Assembly (NCBI RefSeq): GCF_014851565.1
Contig: NZ_JACVAA010000003.1
Coordinates: forward strand, 620,001 to 684,000
DNA length: 64,000 nt
Source: Pseudomonas sp. PDM15
Lineage (GTDB): Bacteria > Pseudomonadota > Gammaproteobacteria > Pseudomonadales > Pseudomonadaceae
Direction of reading: 5' to 3'
The notes below the pieces were generated by a model, which was given only the letters and a program-made list of their open reading frames with translations, searched no databases and was not told the origin of the DNA. The stretch's first letter is position 1. Every line of letters starts with the position of its first letter. Shown here in pieces: positions 1 to 9,853 of this stretch. A program made the position numbers and the translations under genes.

Positions 1-96
1 CCAGAGCGCCAGCCAGCCGCCCTTGAAGCCGGTATGGCCGGTCAGCAGGACGCGCTTGCCACGCCAGAACTCGCGGTTCAGCTCCACTGTTTCCAA
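1..96 (-). CDS. rfbG: CDP-glucose 4,6-dehydratase, N-terminal part only (runs off the left edge)
   Basis: Only about 32 N-terminal residues are inside the window. They read [19 protein letters not shown] followed by LALW. This is the Rossmann start (TGxxGFKG) typical of CDP-glucose 4,6-dehydratases of the short-chain dehydrogenase family, which convert CDP-glucose to CDP-4-keto-6-deoxyglucose. The start is uncertain: TTG at 96 has a GGAGAGG upstream, while GTG at 87 gives a length closer to known homologues. Both overlap the end of rfbF, so translation is probably coupled. The gene order rfbF then rfbG is the standard CDP-sugar pair and supports the call. The rest of the protein is outside the window. 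Confidence 0.8.
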   Translation of the reverse strand, partial: METVELNREFWRGKRVLLTGHTGFKGGWLALW

Positions 97-851
97 GGTG
101 CCTCTCCGCTCTGCCACAGCTGTTCCAGGTAGTTCTTGTCGCGCAGGGTATCCATCGGATGCCAGAAGCCTTCGTGCTGGAAGGCCATCAGCTGGCTATC
201 GCTGGCCAGCTTGTCCAGCGGCTCGGCCTCCCAGGTGGTGGCGTCATCGGCGATGTACGGCAGCACCTTGGGCGACAGCACGAAGAAGCCGCCATTGATC
301 CAGCCGCCGTCGCCGCGCGGCTTCTCGACGAAGCCGGTGACCTGATCCCCCTCGCGGGCCAGCGCGCCATAGCGACCTGGCGGCTGCACGGCAGTAACCG
401 TGGCGTACTTGCCATGTTGTTTGTGGAAGGCCACCAGGGCTGCAATGTCCAGATCCGACACGCCGTCGCCGTAGGTGAAGCAGAACGCCTCGTCCTCTTC
501 GAGGAAGCGCCCGACCCGGCGCAGGCGTCCGCCGGTCATGGTCTCTTCGCCGGTGTCGACCAGCGTCACGCGCCATGGCTCGCTGTAGTTCTGGTGCACT
601 TCCATCTGGTTGTTACGCATGTCGAAGGTGACATCGGAGGTGTGCAGGAAGTAGTTGGCGAAGAAGTCCTTGATCGCATAGCCCTTATAGCCCAGACAGA
701 TGACGAAGTCCTGAATGCCGTGGGCCGAGTACTGCTTCATGATGTGCCAGAGAATCGGCTTGCCGCCGATCTCGATCATCGGCTTGGGCTTGAGGTGGGA
801 TTCCTCGCTGATGCGGGTCCCCAGGCCACCGGCCAGGATCACTGCCTTCAT
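78..851 (-). CDS. rfbF: Glucose-1-phosphate cytidylyltransferase
   Basis: A 257-residue sugar nucleotidyltransferase that makes CDP-glucose from CTP and glucose-1-phosphate, the first step to CDP-linked 3,6-dideoxy or related sugars. The N-terminus [18 protein letters not shown] carries the nucleotide-binding GGxGTR signature. Further on are YGDGVSDLD (metal and substrate binding), GFVEKP and WINGGFFV, all expected for RfbF, and the length fits the family. The ATG at 851 is chosen over an in-frame start at 884 because it begins the family's N-terminus and is preceded by AGGAGAAC. Its ATG overlaps the TAA of the upstream TPR glycosyltransferase (TAATG), so the two are co-translated. With rfbG it forms a CDP-sugar module of the glycosylation locus beside flgL. 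Confidence 0.95.
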   Translation of the reverse strand: MKAVILAGGLGTRISEESHLKPKPMIEIGGKPILWHIMKQYSAHGIQDFVICLGYKGYAIKDFFANYFLHTSDVTFDMRNNQMEVHQNYSEPWRVTLVDTGEETMTGGRLRRVGRFLEEDEAFCFTYGDGVSDLDIAALVAFHKQHGKYATVTAVQPPGRYGALAREGDQVTGFVEKPRGDGGWINGGFFVLSPKVLPYIADDATTWEAEPLDKLASDSQLMAFQHEGFWHPMDTLRDKNYLEQLWQSGEAPWKQWS

Positions 852-3670
852 TATTGTTCTCCTTGTTCGCAGTAGCGTTGCCACATATCTCGGTAGGTTT
901 GCTCCATGCGACGAGTGAAATCGACGGCATCACAGAGTTTTGAGGCCAGCATCTCGGCGCGCAAGCCCGAACGCAGCTTGACCAGTGCCGGTATGTCGGA
1001 CCCGAGCGCTACCAGCTTATCCAGATACTCTGCTTCGCTGTCGGCTATCCATTCGTCGCGCCCAGCGCCATGCAGGATCAGCGCGCCGACCCGCCCCATA
1101 GACGGCCGATCGCGAAGGCTCACCACCGGCAGGCCCATGTACAGGCTTTCGTACAGAGTGGTCCCGGAGTTGTGCGGGAAGCAGTCCAGGGCGATATCCA
1201 TCTGGGCCAGGGCGCTGGTCGCCGGCGAGGTGTAGCCCAGCAACAGACGCTCGGCGGCGATGCCCTGCTCGCCGAATAGCTCGATGTAGTGCTGCTGCAG
1301 GCTCTCGTCACTGAAAGAGCTGCTGTCCAGCATCAGGCGGGAATTCGGTACCCGCCTCAACAGCTCGGACCAGACGCGGATCACCTTGTGATTCAGGCGC
1401 ACCGGGCGGGTCAAGCTGCCGAAAGTGACATAGCCATTGCGCAAAGCCGGCAGCTCGCCGATCTCCACGTCCATACGCTCCGGCGGCACATAGGCCACCG
1501 CGGGCGCCGGCATGCGCCAGAGCTGTTCGGCGAAGGAGGACTCGCAGCCCGACGGCAGCATCTGCTCGTCGGCCAGGAAGTAGTCCACTTGCTTCAGGCC
1601 GGTACCGAAGGCGAAGCCCATCCACCAGCTGACCTGTACCGGTGCCGGCTTGAGGGCGAAAACCTGCAGTCTGCTGCTGCCGGTATGACCAGCCAGGTCC
1701 ACCAGTATGTCGATGCCATCGGCACGGATCTGCTCGGCGATGGCCTGATCACTGAGGCCCACGCAGTGCCGCCAGTGATCGACATGACCGATGAAGCGTT
1801 CGGTGACAGTGTCTTCGCGACGCACCAGGGAATAGGCGAAGATCTCGAACTGCTGGTGATCGTGCTGGCTCAGCAGCGGATCGATGAAGATCGCGCAGAC
1901 ATGGTTGCGGAAGTCCGGCGACATGTAGCCGATGCGCAACCGGCGAGCGCTGGTTCGCTCGTTCCCATACTGGAAGTAGAGCCTCCGTGGATAGCGCCGG
2001 GTGACCTCCCGATAGAGTTCGAACACCTGCTCGCCGGTCCAGTCGGCATGGTAGTTGGCGAAGAACAGCAGATTGGTGGTGGCGCCAGGAACATCGAGAG
2101 CTCCACGCAGCAGTTCGATCGATCGATCCAAGTTACCGAAATGCGACTCCACGCCCGCCAGATTGACCAGCACCGGCTCGTAATGGGGATCGAGCTCCAC
2201 AGTCTTACGGAAGGCCGCCAGAGCCTCCTTCAGGCGCTTACCGCTGCTGAGGATGTTGCCCAGGTTGTTCCACAGGCTCGGCGAGTTGGGATTCAGTTCG
2301 AGGGCGACCTGCATCACCTTCTCCGCCTCGCTCAGCAGATGCCCGTCCAGATAGGTGTTAGCCAGGTTGTTCCAGGCCAACGGCTGCGATGGCGAGATGG
2401 CCAGGGCACGCATGAAGCAGCCCTCCGACTCATGCTGGCGCCCCACCGACTGATAGACCCCGCCCAGCATGTTCCAACCCGGCTGATAGTCTGGTTTGGC
2501 CTGTAGTCCCTGAGTCAGATAGCGCAGCGCCGTGTGCGGGTCCTGCTCGCTCTGGTAGGACTGCCCCAGCCAGCACAGCGCTTCATGATGCTGAGGATTC
2601 AGCTCCAGCGCGCGCTGCAGGTACTCCCGCGCCTCCGGGATCCGATCGGTCATCACCGCCGACATGCCGCGATGACACCAAGCATCCGCATCGCTCGGAC
2701 AATGCTCGGTCCACTCACGCATGGCCTGCAGGTCATCCTCAAGCCGCTGGTTCTTGCGCAGGAAGTGACTAAGCCGCTGCCAGGCCAGGGAACAGTCGGG
2801 GCTATGCCGGAGCAGCTCGCGAAGGGCTGACTCGGCTAACGCCGACTCCCCTCGCCGCGCATGAACGGCCGCCAGTACCAAACGGGCTCGCCACTGGCTC
2901 GGATCGGCAGACAACACCGACTCTGCCAACCCTCGCGCACGGCCGACGTCATGATCCAGTTCAAGATCCGCCAGGGCGGAACGCAGCTCGAGGTCATCCG
3001 GCTGCTGGGCGTAAGCCACCAGCACCAGGGAATAGGCAGTTTCTCTCTGACTGAGGTGATAGCGGGCCAAGGCCTCGGCTCGACGAGTCTGCGGGGTCTG
3101 GCTCTTCAACTCCTCGGCCAGGGCCACGACCCGCTGCCACTCGCCGGCGAGATGGGCCTGCTCCAAGTGTTGCACCATGAGCTGCTGTGAGCTCTTCTCG
3201 AGGCAACACTTCTTATACTTGAGCCCACTACCACAGGGACAGGGATCATTGCGGCGCGGAGCTGCCGCAGGCAGTTGTTGAAGGATGTTCAAGCGTTCCT
3301 GCAACTGCTCCAGCAGCACCAATGCCTCATGAGCCCCGGCATGGCCTGGCTGCAGCACCAGCACCTGACTGAAGGCGGCGACGGCGGCAGGCCAATCCTG
3401 CGCCTGCAGGCTCGCTTGTCCGAGCTTCATCGCATATTCGGCGCTTTCGGGCTGCAACTCCAGCAACTGGTCGAAGGCCCGCAAGGCCGTAGCACCATCG
3501 TGACTGGCCAGTGCGGCCTCGCCCATGAGGGACCAAGCCTCCTTGTCCGTAGGGACGTGCTGGAGAACTTCCCTGCAGCTATTGCGGGTGCGGGTGTAGT
3601 CACCCTCCTCGAACCCCAGGCGCGCCTGGCGGCGAAAGAAATCCACTAACCACTCGGTATCGACTGACAT
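851..3670 (-). CDS. TPR / SEC-C / GT41 (SPINDLY-type) glycosyltransferase, probable flagellin glycosyltransferase
   Basis: A 939-residue cytoplasmic protein. Residues about 1-125 are TPR-like. Residues 139-157 are a SEC-C zinc motif ([16 protein letters not shown]; cysteines 144, 146, 155, 156). A long tract of about ten TPR units follows to about residue 570. The C-terminal third matches the O-GlcNAc-transferase-like GT41 family: [12 protein letters not shown], the VPNSRLML segment, and [19 protein letters not shown] for nucleotide-sugar binding. The start at 3670 (MSVDTEW) is preferred over an in-frame start at 3715 because GGGACC lies just upstream. It lies directly downstream of flgL and upstream of rfbFG, where Pseudomonas carry flagellin glycosylation genes. 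The family assignment is firm; flagellin as acceptor is inferred from position. Confidence 0.85.
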   Translation of the reverse strand: MSVDTEWLVDFFRRQARLGFEEGDYTRTRNSCREVLQHVPTDKEAWSLMGEAALASHDGATALRAFDQLLELQPESAEYAMKLGQASLQAQDWPAAVAAFSQVLVLQPGHAGAHEALVLLEQLQERLNILQQLPAAAPRRNDPCPCGSGLKYKKCCLEKSSQQLMVQHLEQAHLAGEWQRVVALAEELKSQTPQTRRAEALARYHLSQRETAYSLVLVAYAQQPDDLELRSALADLELDHDVGRARGLAESVLSADPSQWRARLVLAAVHARRGESALAESALRELLRHSPDCSLAWQRLSHFLRKNQRLEDDLQAMREWTEHCPSDADAWCHRGMSAVMTDRIPEAREYLQRALELNPQHHEALCWLGQSYQSEQDPHTALRYLTQGLQAKPDYQPGWNMLGGVYQSVGRQHESEGCFMRALAISPSQPLAWNNLANTYLDGHLLSEAEKVMQVALELNPNSPSLWNNLGNILSSGKRLKEALAAFRKTVELDPHYEPVLVNLAGVESHFGNLDRSIELLRGALDVPGATTNLLFFANYHADWTGEQVFELYREVTRRYPRRLYFQYGNERTSARRLRIGYMSPDFRNHVCAIFIDPLLSQHDHQQFEIFAYSLVRREDTVTERFIGHVDHWRHCVGLSDQAIAEQIRADGIDILVDLAGHTGSSRLQVFALKPAPVQVSWWMGFAFGTGLKQVDYFLADEQMLPSGCESSFAEQLWRMPAPAVAYVPPERMDVEIGELPALRNGYVTFGSLTRPVRLNHKVIRVWSELLRRVPNSRLMLDSSSFSDESLQQHYIELFGEQGIAAERLLLGYTSPATSALAQMDIALDCFPHNSGTTLYESLYMGLPVVSLRDRPSMGRVGALILHGAGRDEWIADSEAEYLDKLVALGSDIPALVKLRSGLRAEMLASKLCDAVDFTRRMEQTYRDMWQRYCEQGEQ

Positions 3671-3768
3671 GCACGGTCCCGTCAATTTTTCATCGCTATC
3701 TGTGCAAGTTAGCAATTAACAAGCCAGATGAAATCAGAAAAATCAGGGAGATGGGACCAGCGGAGATA

Positions 3769-3789
3769 TCGCCCGCTTTACCCGGGCGA
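3769..3789. terminator. Hairpin between flgL and the glycosyltransferase gene (weak terminator candidate)
   Basis: A 7-bp GC-rich stem (TCGCCCG / CGGGCGA) with a 7-base loop sits just beyond the flgL stop codon. There is no clear T-run on the minus strand, so it may only be a partial terminator or transcript-end stabiliser between the flagellar operon and the glycosylation genes. Confidence 0.35.
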
Positions 3790-3802
3790 GCGATAGCCTC
3801 AA

Positions 3803-5482
3803 TCAGCGCAGCTGGTTGAACAGATTCAGCCCGGCGATCTTCACGTAACTCTGCTGTGCGGCCTCCAGAATCACCGTCTGGAACGATAGGCGCGACAGCG
3901 CTTCGGCATAGTCCAGTTCGCGTAGGTCCGCCTGAACGGCCTTGTTGACCAGGGTGACGTCCTCGTTGTCGACTTCGGTCGAGTCGACCATGTTCAGGCG
4001 GGCACCAATTTCGGTTTGCACTTCAAGCACCTGACCAATGCCATTATCCAGATTCTTCAGGGCGATATTGACTTCGTCACGTATTGCCAGATTCCCGACG
4101 GGAGATGTGGGCGACGACTCCAAGGCTTGGCGCAATTGGGAGATCGTGTTGAGGATGCTGCGCTGTTCCTGGAACTGCGGCTTGACGCCGAATTCATCAC
4201 CGGCCGCCGCCGCCCCGCTGAGGGTGAAGTCGGCGCCGAATACGTTGAAAGTCGCCGGATAGGGGCCGGGTGCTGTCCCCGAAGCGATGGGCGTACTACT
4301 TGGCCCCACGGGCTGGGCATAGACGTCAAAGTCCGAGGCGTTGGTGAAGCGCAGCACCACGCCGGAGGTGGGGAACTGGGAGTTAAATGTCGCCTGGTTG
4401 CTGATAGTGCCCCCGGCAACCACCGCCGTTGAGGCGTTGGTCGAGGAGCGAGTCACAGCGAATTCGGTTGGCGCCGCCTGCAGAGTGAAACTGTGGGTAC
4501 CAATGCCTGGGGTGCCTGGCGTAGCAGTGTCGGCCAACAGAGCATCCAGATCCTGCTCGTTGTCACCCGGCTGCAGCACCACATCCAGCTGGAAACGCAT
4601 GCCGCGGAAGTTGATGACGTTGCCCCCATTGGCCAGGGGATCAATCTGTCCACCGCCCGGAATTTCCGAAGTCACATCGGTGCCGGCACTGTCATAGATA
4701 CGAAACTCGTTACCGCTGACGAACGCCAGTGAATAGGGCTCACCACTACGAAAGCTGTTATTGAAAGTGTCTTGATCTTCGACCAGCCCCTGGGACATGA
4801 AAACACGCTGATCCGCAGCCGGCACTGGCGGAATCGTGGTCGCCGGCAGCGGAGGTACCTGACCGGCCAGGGCCGGGTTATTGATGCCTGCGGTCTCCAG
4901 CACCCGATCTGCGTTGGTTACGTCTTCAAACAAGCGCTTGCCGTTGTCGTTGATCGCCACCGTGGTGGAACTGGCAACCTGCAGGCTGCGCTGCCCTTCA
5001 TCGCCGAAGTATGAATATGTACCGTCGGGATTGCGGATGAACGGTTCTGTCTTGCCCAGGAACCCGGAGAACAGATATTCCCCGCGGGCATTGCGGCTAT
5101 TCATCAGGTTGAGCAGCTCGCCCTCGCGCTCGCTAAGCTCTTTGGCAATGGACTTGCGGTCCTCCGCCGACAGGGCGCCGCCACCGGCCTGCACCGCCAG
5201 CTCGCGGATGCGCTGCAGCACGGTGTTGACCGAGTCGAGGGTGGTTTCTTCCTGGGTCAGGCTGTTCTTCGCCGCCGTCAGGTTGTCCTTGTACTGAGTC
5301 AGCAGCGCCTGCTGCTGCTCCAGTTGCAACAGACGCACCGACGCCACCGGATCGTCCGCCGGGGTCAGAATGCGCTTGCCGCTGCTGATCTGCTCCTGGG
5401 TGCGGATCACGTCGGAATAGTTGCGCCCAATGCCGTTCACACCGTTATTGAAGGCCTGGATGGAGGAGATGCGCATGACCAT
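3803..5482 (-). CDS. flgL: Flagellar hook-associated protein 3 (hook-filament junction)
   Basis: FlgL joins the filament to FlgK at the hook end and is exported by the flagellar type III system. The N-terminus (MRISSIQAFNN, SSGKRILTPADDPVAS) and the C-terminus (ALSRLSFQTVILEAAQQSYVKI ending NQLR) are the paired coiled-coil D0/D1 segments shared with flagellin. At 559 residues it is much longer than enteric FlgL (about 317) and longer than I recall for P. aeruginosa (about 440). The extra length is in the middle, roughly residues 170-440, which is rich in Thr, Ser, Pro and Gly and should be surface exposed. ATG at 5482 has the better spacing to GGCGG; ATG at 5476 matches the homologous MRIS start. 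It is the last gene of the flgF-L operon. Confidence 0.95.
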   Translation of the reverse strand: MVMRISSIQAFNNGVNGIGRNYSDVIRTQEQISSGKRILTPADDPVASVRLLQLEQQQALLTQYKDNLTAAKNSLTQEETTLDSVNTVLQRIRELAVQAGGGALSAEDRKSIAKELSEREGELLNLMNSRNARGEYLFSGFLGKTEPFIRNPDGTYSYFGDEGQRSLQVASSTTVAINDNGKRLFEDVTNADRVLETAGINNPALAGQVPPLPATTIPPVPAADQRVFMSQGLVEDQDTFNNSFRSGEPYSLAFVSGNEFRIYDSAGTDVTSEIPGGGQIDPLANGGNVINFRGMRFQLDVVLQPGDNEQDLDALLADTATPGTPGIGTHSFTLQAAPTEFAVTRSSTNASTAVVAGGTISNQATFNSQFPTSGVVLRFTNASDFDVYAQPVGPSSTPIASGTAPGPYPATFNVFGADFTLSGAAAAGDEFGVKPQFQEQRSILNTISQLRQALESSPTSPVGNLAIRDEVNIALKNLDNGIGQVLEVQTEIGARLNMVDSTEVDNEDVTLVNKAVQADLRELDYAEALSRLSFQTVILEAAQQSYVKIAGLNLFNQLR

Positions 5483-5496
5483 GATGGCTATCCGCC

Positions 5497-7560
5497 TTAG
5501 AAGGTGTTGATCAGGGTATCGAACAGAGTTCGCGCGACTTGAATGATCTGCGCCGACGCCTGGTAGTACTGTTCGAACTGGATGAGCTTGGCCGCCTCTT
5601 CGTCGAGGTTCACCGCCGACACCGAATCGCGGTTGTCGGTGGCCTGCTTGAGGATGGCTCCAGTTGCTTCACCATCCACCCGCGCCTGGCTGGTCAGGGT
5701 GCCGACCCGCTCCACCAGATCACCGTAGGAGTCAGTAAAACTCGTGCCGGTGGTACCAGGGAAGTTCGGGTCGATACCGATCGTCGCCTTGTTCTGCAGA
5801 TCAGCCAGTTTCAAGGCGTTGCGGTTGTCCGATACGCCGTTGGTATTGAAGGCGATGGTGAAGTTGTCGCCGGTGCTCGGCCGGCCGCTGATGGTGAACT
5901 CGAAGGTGAAATCGTTGGGCGGCGTGCCGGCGGTGATCTGCTGGGTATTGTTCTGCCCCGGTACTATGGTGTTGCTGCTCAGCACGGCGCCGGTGGTATC
6001 CACCACGTCGTAACCGGTGGTCGAGGTAAATACGATGCGCAGCGGCGGCGTGGTGCGCAGGCTGTTCTCCAACGCCGCCTGGGCCACCGGGTCATAGATG
6101 TCGATCTTGGTCGTCAGGCTCGGCTGGGTGATCACACCGGTACCGATGTTGCCTGGGCTAGTTTCCGCCTTGAGCGGTGAGGCGAAGGCCAGCTCCTCTG
6201 CGTTCTTTAGATCGGCACGAATATCGTCACCAGCCGTACGGGTCGGCATCACCCGGAAGCGGTCGCCGGCGGCAAAGGTGCCTGCCGCGACATTCATCGA
6301 GAACCCCTCGAACACCAGAGGCGTACCGCTGGTGATGTCGTAAGGCGAAGGCGCTGCGACCAGCGGGGTATCCGGATCGCCATCGTCGTCATATAGCGCC
6401 GAGACCGTTTGCCCATCGGAGACCCGGCGCACTACATATTCGGTGGCGCTGGTAAATTCGACCTCGTAGTCGCTGGTGCTCAGCGCCGTGGTGTCTTCGA
6501 TCAGCACATTGAGGTTGGCGGTTGTGTCGCTGTTGCCCACCCGGGCAATGCTGCGCTGGCCAATCAGCAGCGGATCGTTGATCGCGCGGAACAGCGGCTC
6601 GCCGAAGTTGCCCTTGAGATCCAGGCCCTGGCCGAGCTGGCTGTTGACCTGATCGGCAATCGAAAGTGCCAGGCGTCCCACGGCGTTCAGCGACTCGTCC
6701 AGTACATCTTCGCGGTAGCGAATCAGTCCGCCCATCTCCCCGCCAGTGATCAGCGAGGTGATGCCTTGGCGCGAGTTACCGCTGACGAACTGCACCTCGG
6801 CGCGCAGTGGGTCGGACTGCCCCGGCACCACTTCCAGGCGCGAGGCGGTGGCGCCGACCACCAGCGGCTGGCCGGAACCGATGAACAGGTTGTAGCTGCT
6901 GTCGTCCTGCGGCACCACGGTCACGCCGATGAACTCGGAAAGCTTGCGTACCGCTTCCTCGCGGGCGTCCAGCAGGTCGTTGGGCGCCTGGCCGTTGGCT
7001 GCGGCCACCGCGATGGCGTTGTTGTAGCCGGCGATGGAGGTGGCCAGTTGGTTGACCTGGTCGGTCACCGCCTCGAGCTGCTTGTTGATGAAGGCGTTCT
7101 GCTCGTACAGACGGTCGTAGATGGTATTGAAGCGCTTGGCCAGACCCTCGGCCTCGGACAGAACCAGCTGCCGTGCCGGGATATTGGCGGGGTCTTCCGC
7201 CGCAGTCTGCAGCGAGGCGAACAGCTTCTGCAGGCCGGGGGTGACGCCGGTGGTGCTGCCGGCCAGCAGCGAATCGAGCTGGTTGATCTGATCCAGATAG
7301 GCGGACACGTCGCTGTTCAGCGCCGTGCTGGTCCGCACCTGGGTCGTCAGGAATTCGTTGTAGATGCGCCGCACGTCTACCAGGGTGGTGCCCGAACCTA
7401 TGTAGCCGGCCCCGCTGAACTGCGGGATGCGCGTGGCCTGCACCGTGTCCTGCCGCGAGAAGCCGGGCGTATTGACGTTGGTGATGTTGTGGCCGGTGAC
7501 TGCCAGCGACGTCTTGTTCGCCGACAGGCCCGACAGGCCAATGCTCAGTAGGTCAGCCAT
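5497..7560 (-). CDS. flgK: Flagellar hook-associated protein 1
   Basis: FlgK is the first hook-filament junction protein, assembled after the FlgE hook and before FlgL. The 687-residue protein opens with a classic axial-protein start (LLSIGLSGLSANKTSLAVTG, then NITNVNTPGFSRQ) and ends with the matching C-terminal helix (VNLDEEAAKLIQFEQYYQAS ... LFDTLINTF). These ends pack into the D0/D1 coiled coil. The central 350 residues are variable and exposed. Its length is normal for Pseudomonas FlgK. The gene lies between flgJ (10 bases upstream) and flgL (14 bases downstream) in the flgFGHIJKL operon. FlgN, encoded at 18710-19177, is its expected export chaperone. Confidence 0.97.
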   Translation of the reverse strand: MADLLSIGLSGLSANKTSLAVTGHNITNVNTPGFSRQDTVQATRIPQFSGAGYIGSGTTLVDVRRIYNEFLTTQVRTSTALNSDVSAYLDQINQLDSLLAGSTTGVTPGLQKLFASLQTAAEDPANIPARQLVLSEAEGLAKRFNTIYDRLYEQNAFINKQLEAVTDQVNQLATSIAGYNNAIAVAAANGQAPNDLLDAREEAVRKLSEFIGVTVVPQDDSSYNLFIGSGQPLVVGATASRLEVVPGQSDPLRAEVQFVSGNSRQGITSLITGGEMGGLIRYREDVLDESLNAVGRLALSIADQVNSQLGQGLDLKGNFGEPLFRAINDPLLIGQRSIARVGNSDTTANLNVLIEDTTALSTSDYEVEFTSATEYVVRRVSDGQTVSALYDDDGDPDTPLVAAPSPYDITSGTPLVFEGFSMNVAAGTFAAGDRFRVMPTRTAGDDIRADLKNAEELAFASPLKAETSPGNIGTGVITQPSLTTKIDIYDPVAQAALENSLRTTPPLRIVFTSTTGYDVVDTTGAVLSSNTIVPGQNNTQQITAGTPPNDFTFEFTISGRPSTGDNFTIAFNTNGVSDNRNALKLADLQNKATIGIDPNFPGTTGTSFTDSYGDLVERVGTLTSQARVDGEATGAILKQATDNRDSVSAVNLDEEAAKLIQFEQYYQASAQIIQVARTLFDTLINTF

Positions 7561-7570
7561 GATCTAGCTC

Positions 7571-8728
7571 TCAGGTCCTTGTGGTCGGGCTGTCGACGGC
7601 GGCTACAGCCTGATAGGTCTGCATCTGCCGAGCGATCTGCGCGATCTTGCGGGCGTACTGAGGGTCGGTGGCGTAACCGGCCTCCTGCAGCTCACGCACG
7701 AAGCGTTCCGGTTTGTCGGTCACCGCCAGGGCTTCCTGGTAGCGGCCATTGCCCTGCAGGAAGCTCACGTAGTCGTTGAAGCTCTGCTGGTAGGAGTCGT
7801 AGGCACGGAACGACGCCGACTCCTTCACCGCCTCGCCGCCCTTGTATTCGGTGGTCAGCACCCGCGCCGAATCGCCTTCCCAGCCGCCGTGGGCCTTGAT
7901 GCCGAAAAGGTTGTGGCTGCTGGAGCCATCGGCCTGGCGAATGATCGACTTGCCCCAGCCGGTTTCCAGGGCAGCCTGGGCCACTAGGTAGCGGGCGTCG
8001 ACGCCGATCTTCTGCGCAGCCTCCTCGGCCATCGGCAGCATGGTCTCGATGAACTCGGCGGCCGAGGCGAAGGCCGACTTGCCCTTGGCCAGCGGCGGCT
8101 GGGCCACGCGGCGACCGCTAATGGCGTCGCTGTCGCCCAGGCTCAGCGGCTTGTCACCCGCCACAGCCGTGGCTTGCGCCGGCACCCAGTCGCTGCCGGC
8201 CAGCGGCTGCGCTTCGCCGGCGGCCGGTACTATGCCGGCCAGCAGACGGTCGGTGAGCTTGCTCGGCAGGCTCAGGCGACGCTGATTGAGCAGCTGCGAG
8301 TCGTCACGGGAGGCAACGCCGCCCTCGCCCGCCGGCTTGAAAGCACCGGCACGCGCCGCGCCCGCCGGTGCCTCGACCTGGGCGAACGGATTGACCCGCT
8401 TCGGCCCGCTCTTCATCTGGCTGAGCTGACGCTCCAGCACCGACGCCAGGCCGATGCCGCCATTGCTGGTCGACAGGGTCACGGCCAGTTGCTGGTCATG
8501 CATGTCCTGGTAGGTCTTGCTCTCGTTGCTGTTCATGAAGTTGCCTTCGCCGAACACTTCGTTCGCCTTGCGCATGGCCTTCATCATTTCGTTGAGGAAC
8601 AGCGATTCGAATTCCTGGGCGACCTTCTTGATGTTGCTGTCGCTATCGCCGCCGACCTTGAACTGGTTGAGCCGGTTCAGGTCGGTGTAGGCGCCGCTGT
8701 CGAGGCCGGCTGCGATTCTGGAGTCCAT
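7571..8728 (-). CDS. flgJ: Rod assembly protein and peptidoglycan hydrolase (N-acetylglucosaminidase)
   Basis: A bifunctional 385-residue protein. The N-terminal third (EFESLFLNEMMKAMRKANE ... NESKTYQDMHDQQLAVTLS) is the rod-binding or rod-cap domain. The C-terminal part from about residue 225 is a GH73 glucosaminidase that opens the cell wall for the rod. AQAALETGWGKS contains the expected catalytic Glu at about residue 255, and NLFGIKA and RAYDSYQQSFNDYV follow. The linker between the domains is Ala/Pro-rich and low in complexity. It has no signal peptide, as expected for a protein exported by the flagellar system. The ATG is preceded by CGGAGGCGACC. It sits 11 bases downstream of flgI and 10 upstream of flgK. 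Confidence 0.97.
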   Translation of the reverse strand: MDSRIAAGLDSGAYTDLNRLNQFKVGGDSDSNIKKVAQEFESLFLNEMMKAMRKANEVFGEGNFMNSNESKTYQDMHDQQLAVTLSTSNGGIGLASVLERQLSQMKSGPKRVNPFAQVEAPAGAARAGAFKPAGEGGVASRDDSQLLNQRRLSLPSKLTDRLLAGIVPAAGEAQPLAGSDWVPAQATAVAGDKPLSLGDSDAISGRRVAQPPLAKGKSAFASAAEFIETMLPMAEEAAQKIGVDARYLVAQAALETGWGKSIIRQADGSSSHNLFGIKAHGGWEGDSARVLTTEYKGGEAVKESASFRAYDSYQQSFNDYVSFLQGNGRYQEALAVTDKPERFVRELQEAGYATDPQYARKIAQIARQMQTYQAVAAVDSPTTRT

Positions 8729-8739
8729 GGTCGCCTCCG

Positions 8740-9840
8740 TTAGATCACGATCAGGTCGGCTTGCAAGGCGCCGGCTTGTTTCAGCGCCTCGAGGATGGCC
8801 ATAAGGTCGGAAGGTGCGGCTCCCACCTGGTTAACCGCACGCACGATCTCGTCCAGGGTGGTGCCCGGGCCGAACTTGAACATCGGCTTGGCTTCCTGCT
8901 CGGCATCCACCTGGGAGCGCGGCACCACGGCGGTCTGGCCACCGGCCAGGGCGTTGGGCTGGCTGACGATGGGGTCTTCGGTGATGGTCACGGTCAGGCT
9001 GCCATGGGTCACCGCGGCCGGCTGCACCTTGACGTTCTGGCCGATGACGATGGTGCCGGTGCGCGAGTTGATGATGACCTTGGCCGCCGCCTGGCCCGAC
9101 TCGATCTCGATATTCTCCAGCACCGCCAGGTAATCCACGCGCTGGTTCGGGTCCAGCGGCGCGCTGACACGCACGGAGCCGCCGTCGATGGCCTGGGCCA
9201 CGCCCGGGCCGAGCAGACCGTTGATCTGGTCGACGATGTTCTTCGCCGTGGTGAAATCCGGGCGATTGAGGTTCAGGGTCAGGCTGTTGCCCTGGTCGAA
9301 ACCGCTCGGCACCGGGCGCTCGACGGTGGCGCCAGCAGGAATGCGGCCGGCCGACGGCACGTTGACGGTGATGCTGGAGCCGTCGCTGCCGGTAGCGTCG
9401 AAGCCGCCTACCACCAGGTTGCCCTGGGCGATGGCGTAGACGTTGCCGTCGATACCCTTCATCGGCGTCATCAGCAGGCTGCCTCCGCGCAGACTCTTCG
9501 AGTTACCTATCGAGGAGATGGTCACGTCCAGGGTCTGGCCAGGCTTGGCAAAGGGCGGCAGCTCGGCATGCACGGACACGGCGGCGACGTTCTTCAGCTG
9601 CACGTTGCCGCCACCGGTCGGCACCTTGATCCCGAACTGGGCCAGCATGTTGTTGAAGGTCTGCAGGGTGAACGGCGTCTGGGTGGTCTGGTCGCCGGTA
9701 CCATTGAGGCCCACCACCAGGCCATAGCCGATCAGCTGGTTGGTCCGCACGCCCTGGATGCTGGCCAGGTCCTTCAGGCGTTCGGCCTGCACGGCAGTGG
9801 CGGCGAGCAGCAGGCAGAGGGCGGAAAGCAGTCGCTTCAT
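8740..9840 (-). CDS. flgI: Flagellar P-ring protein
   Basis: FlgI forms the periplasmic P ring around the rod in the peptidoglycan layer. The 366-residue product starts with a Sec signal peptide ([19 protein letters not shown], cleaved before ER). The conserved body follows: [32 protein letters not shown] and [15 protein letters not shown] near the N-terminus, then [19 protein letters not shown] and a C-terminal [21 protein letters not shown]. Length and motifs match the family throughout. It lies 13 bases downstream of flgH and 11 upstream of flgJ in the flgF-L operon. Confidence 0.98.
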   Translation of the reverse strand: MKRLLSALCLLLAATAVQAERLKDLASIQGVRTNQLIGYGLVVGLNGTGDQTTQTPFTLQTFNNMLAQFGIKVPTGGGNVQLKNVAAVSVHAELPPFAKPGQTLDVTISSIGNSKSLRGGSLLMTPMKGIDGNVYAIAQGNLVVGGFDATGSDGSSITVNVPSAGRIPAGATVERPVPSGFDQGNSLTLNLNRPDFTTAKNIVDQINGLLGPGVAQAIDGGSVRVSAPLDPNQRVDYLAVLENIEIESGQAAAKVIINSRTGTIVIGQNVKVQPAAVTHGSLTVTITEDPIVSQPNALAGGQTAVVPRSQVDAEQEAKPMFKFGPGTTLDEIVRAVNQVGAAPSDLMAILEALKQAGALQADLIVI

Positions 9841-9853
9841 GATCGATACCTGG

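Noticed and set aside
159..875. 238-residue open frame on the plus strand
   Set aside because: Antisense to rfbF, which has full family motifs; the frame arises from GC-rich codon bias.
1289..2506. 405-residue open frame on the plus strand
   Set aside because: Antisense to the TPR glycosyltransferase; no recognisable domain, low-complexity His/Gln/Arg-rich composition.
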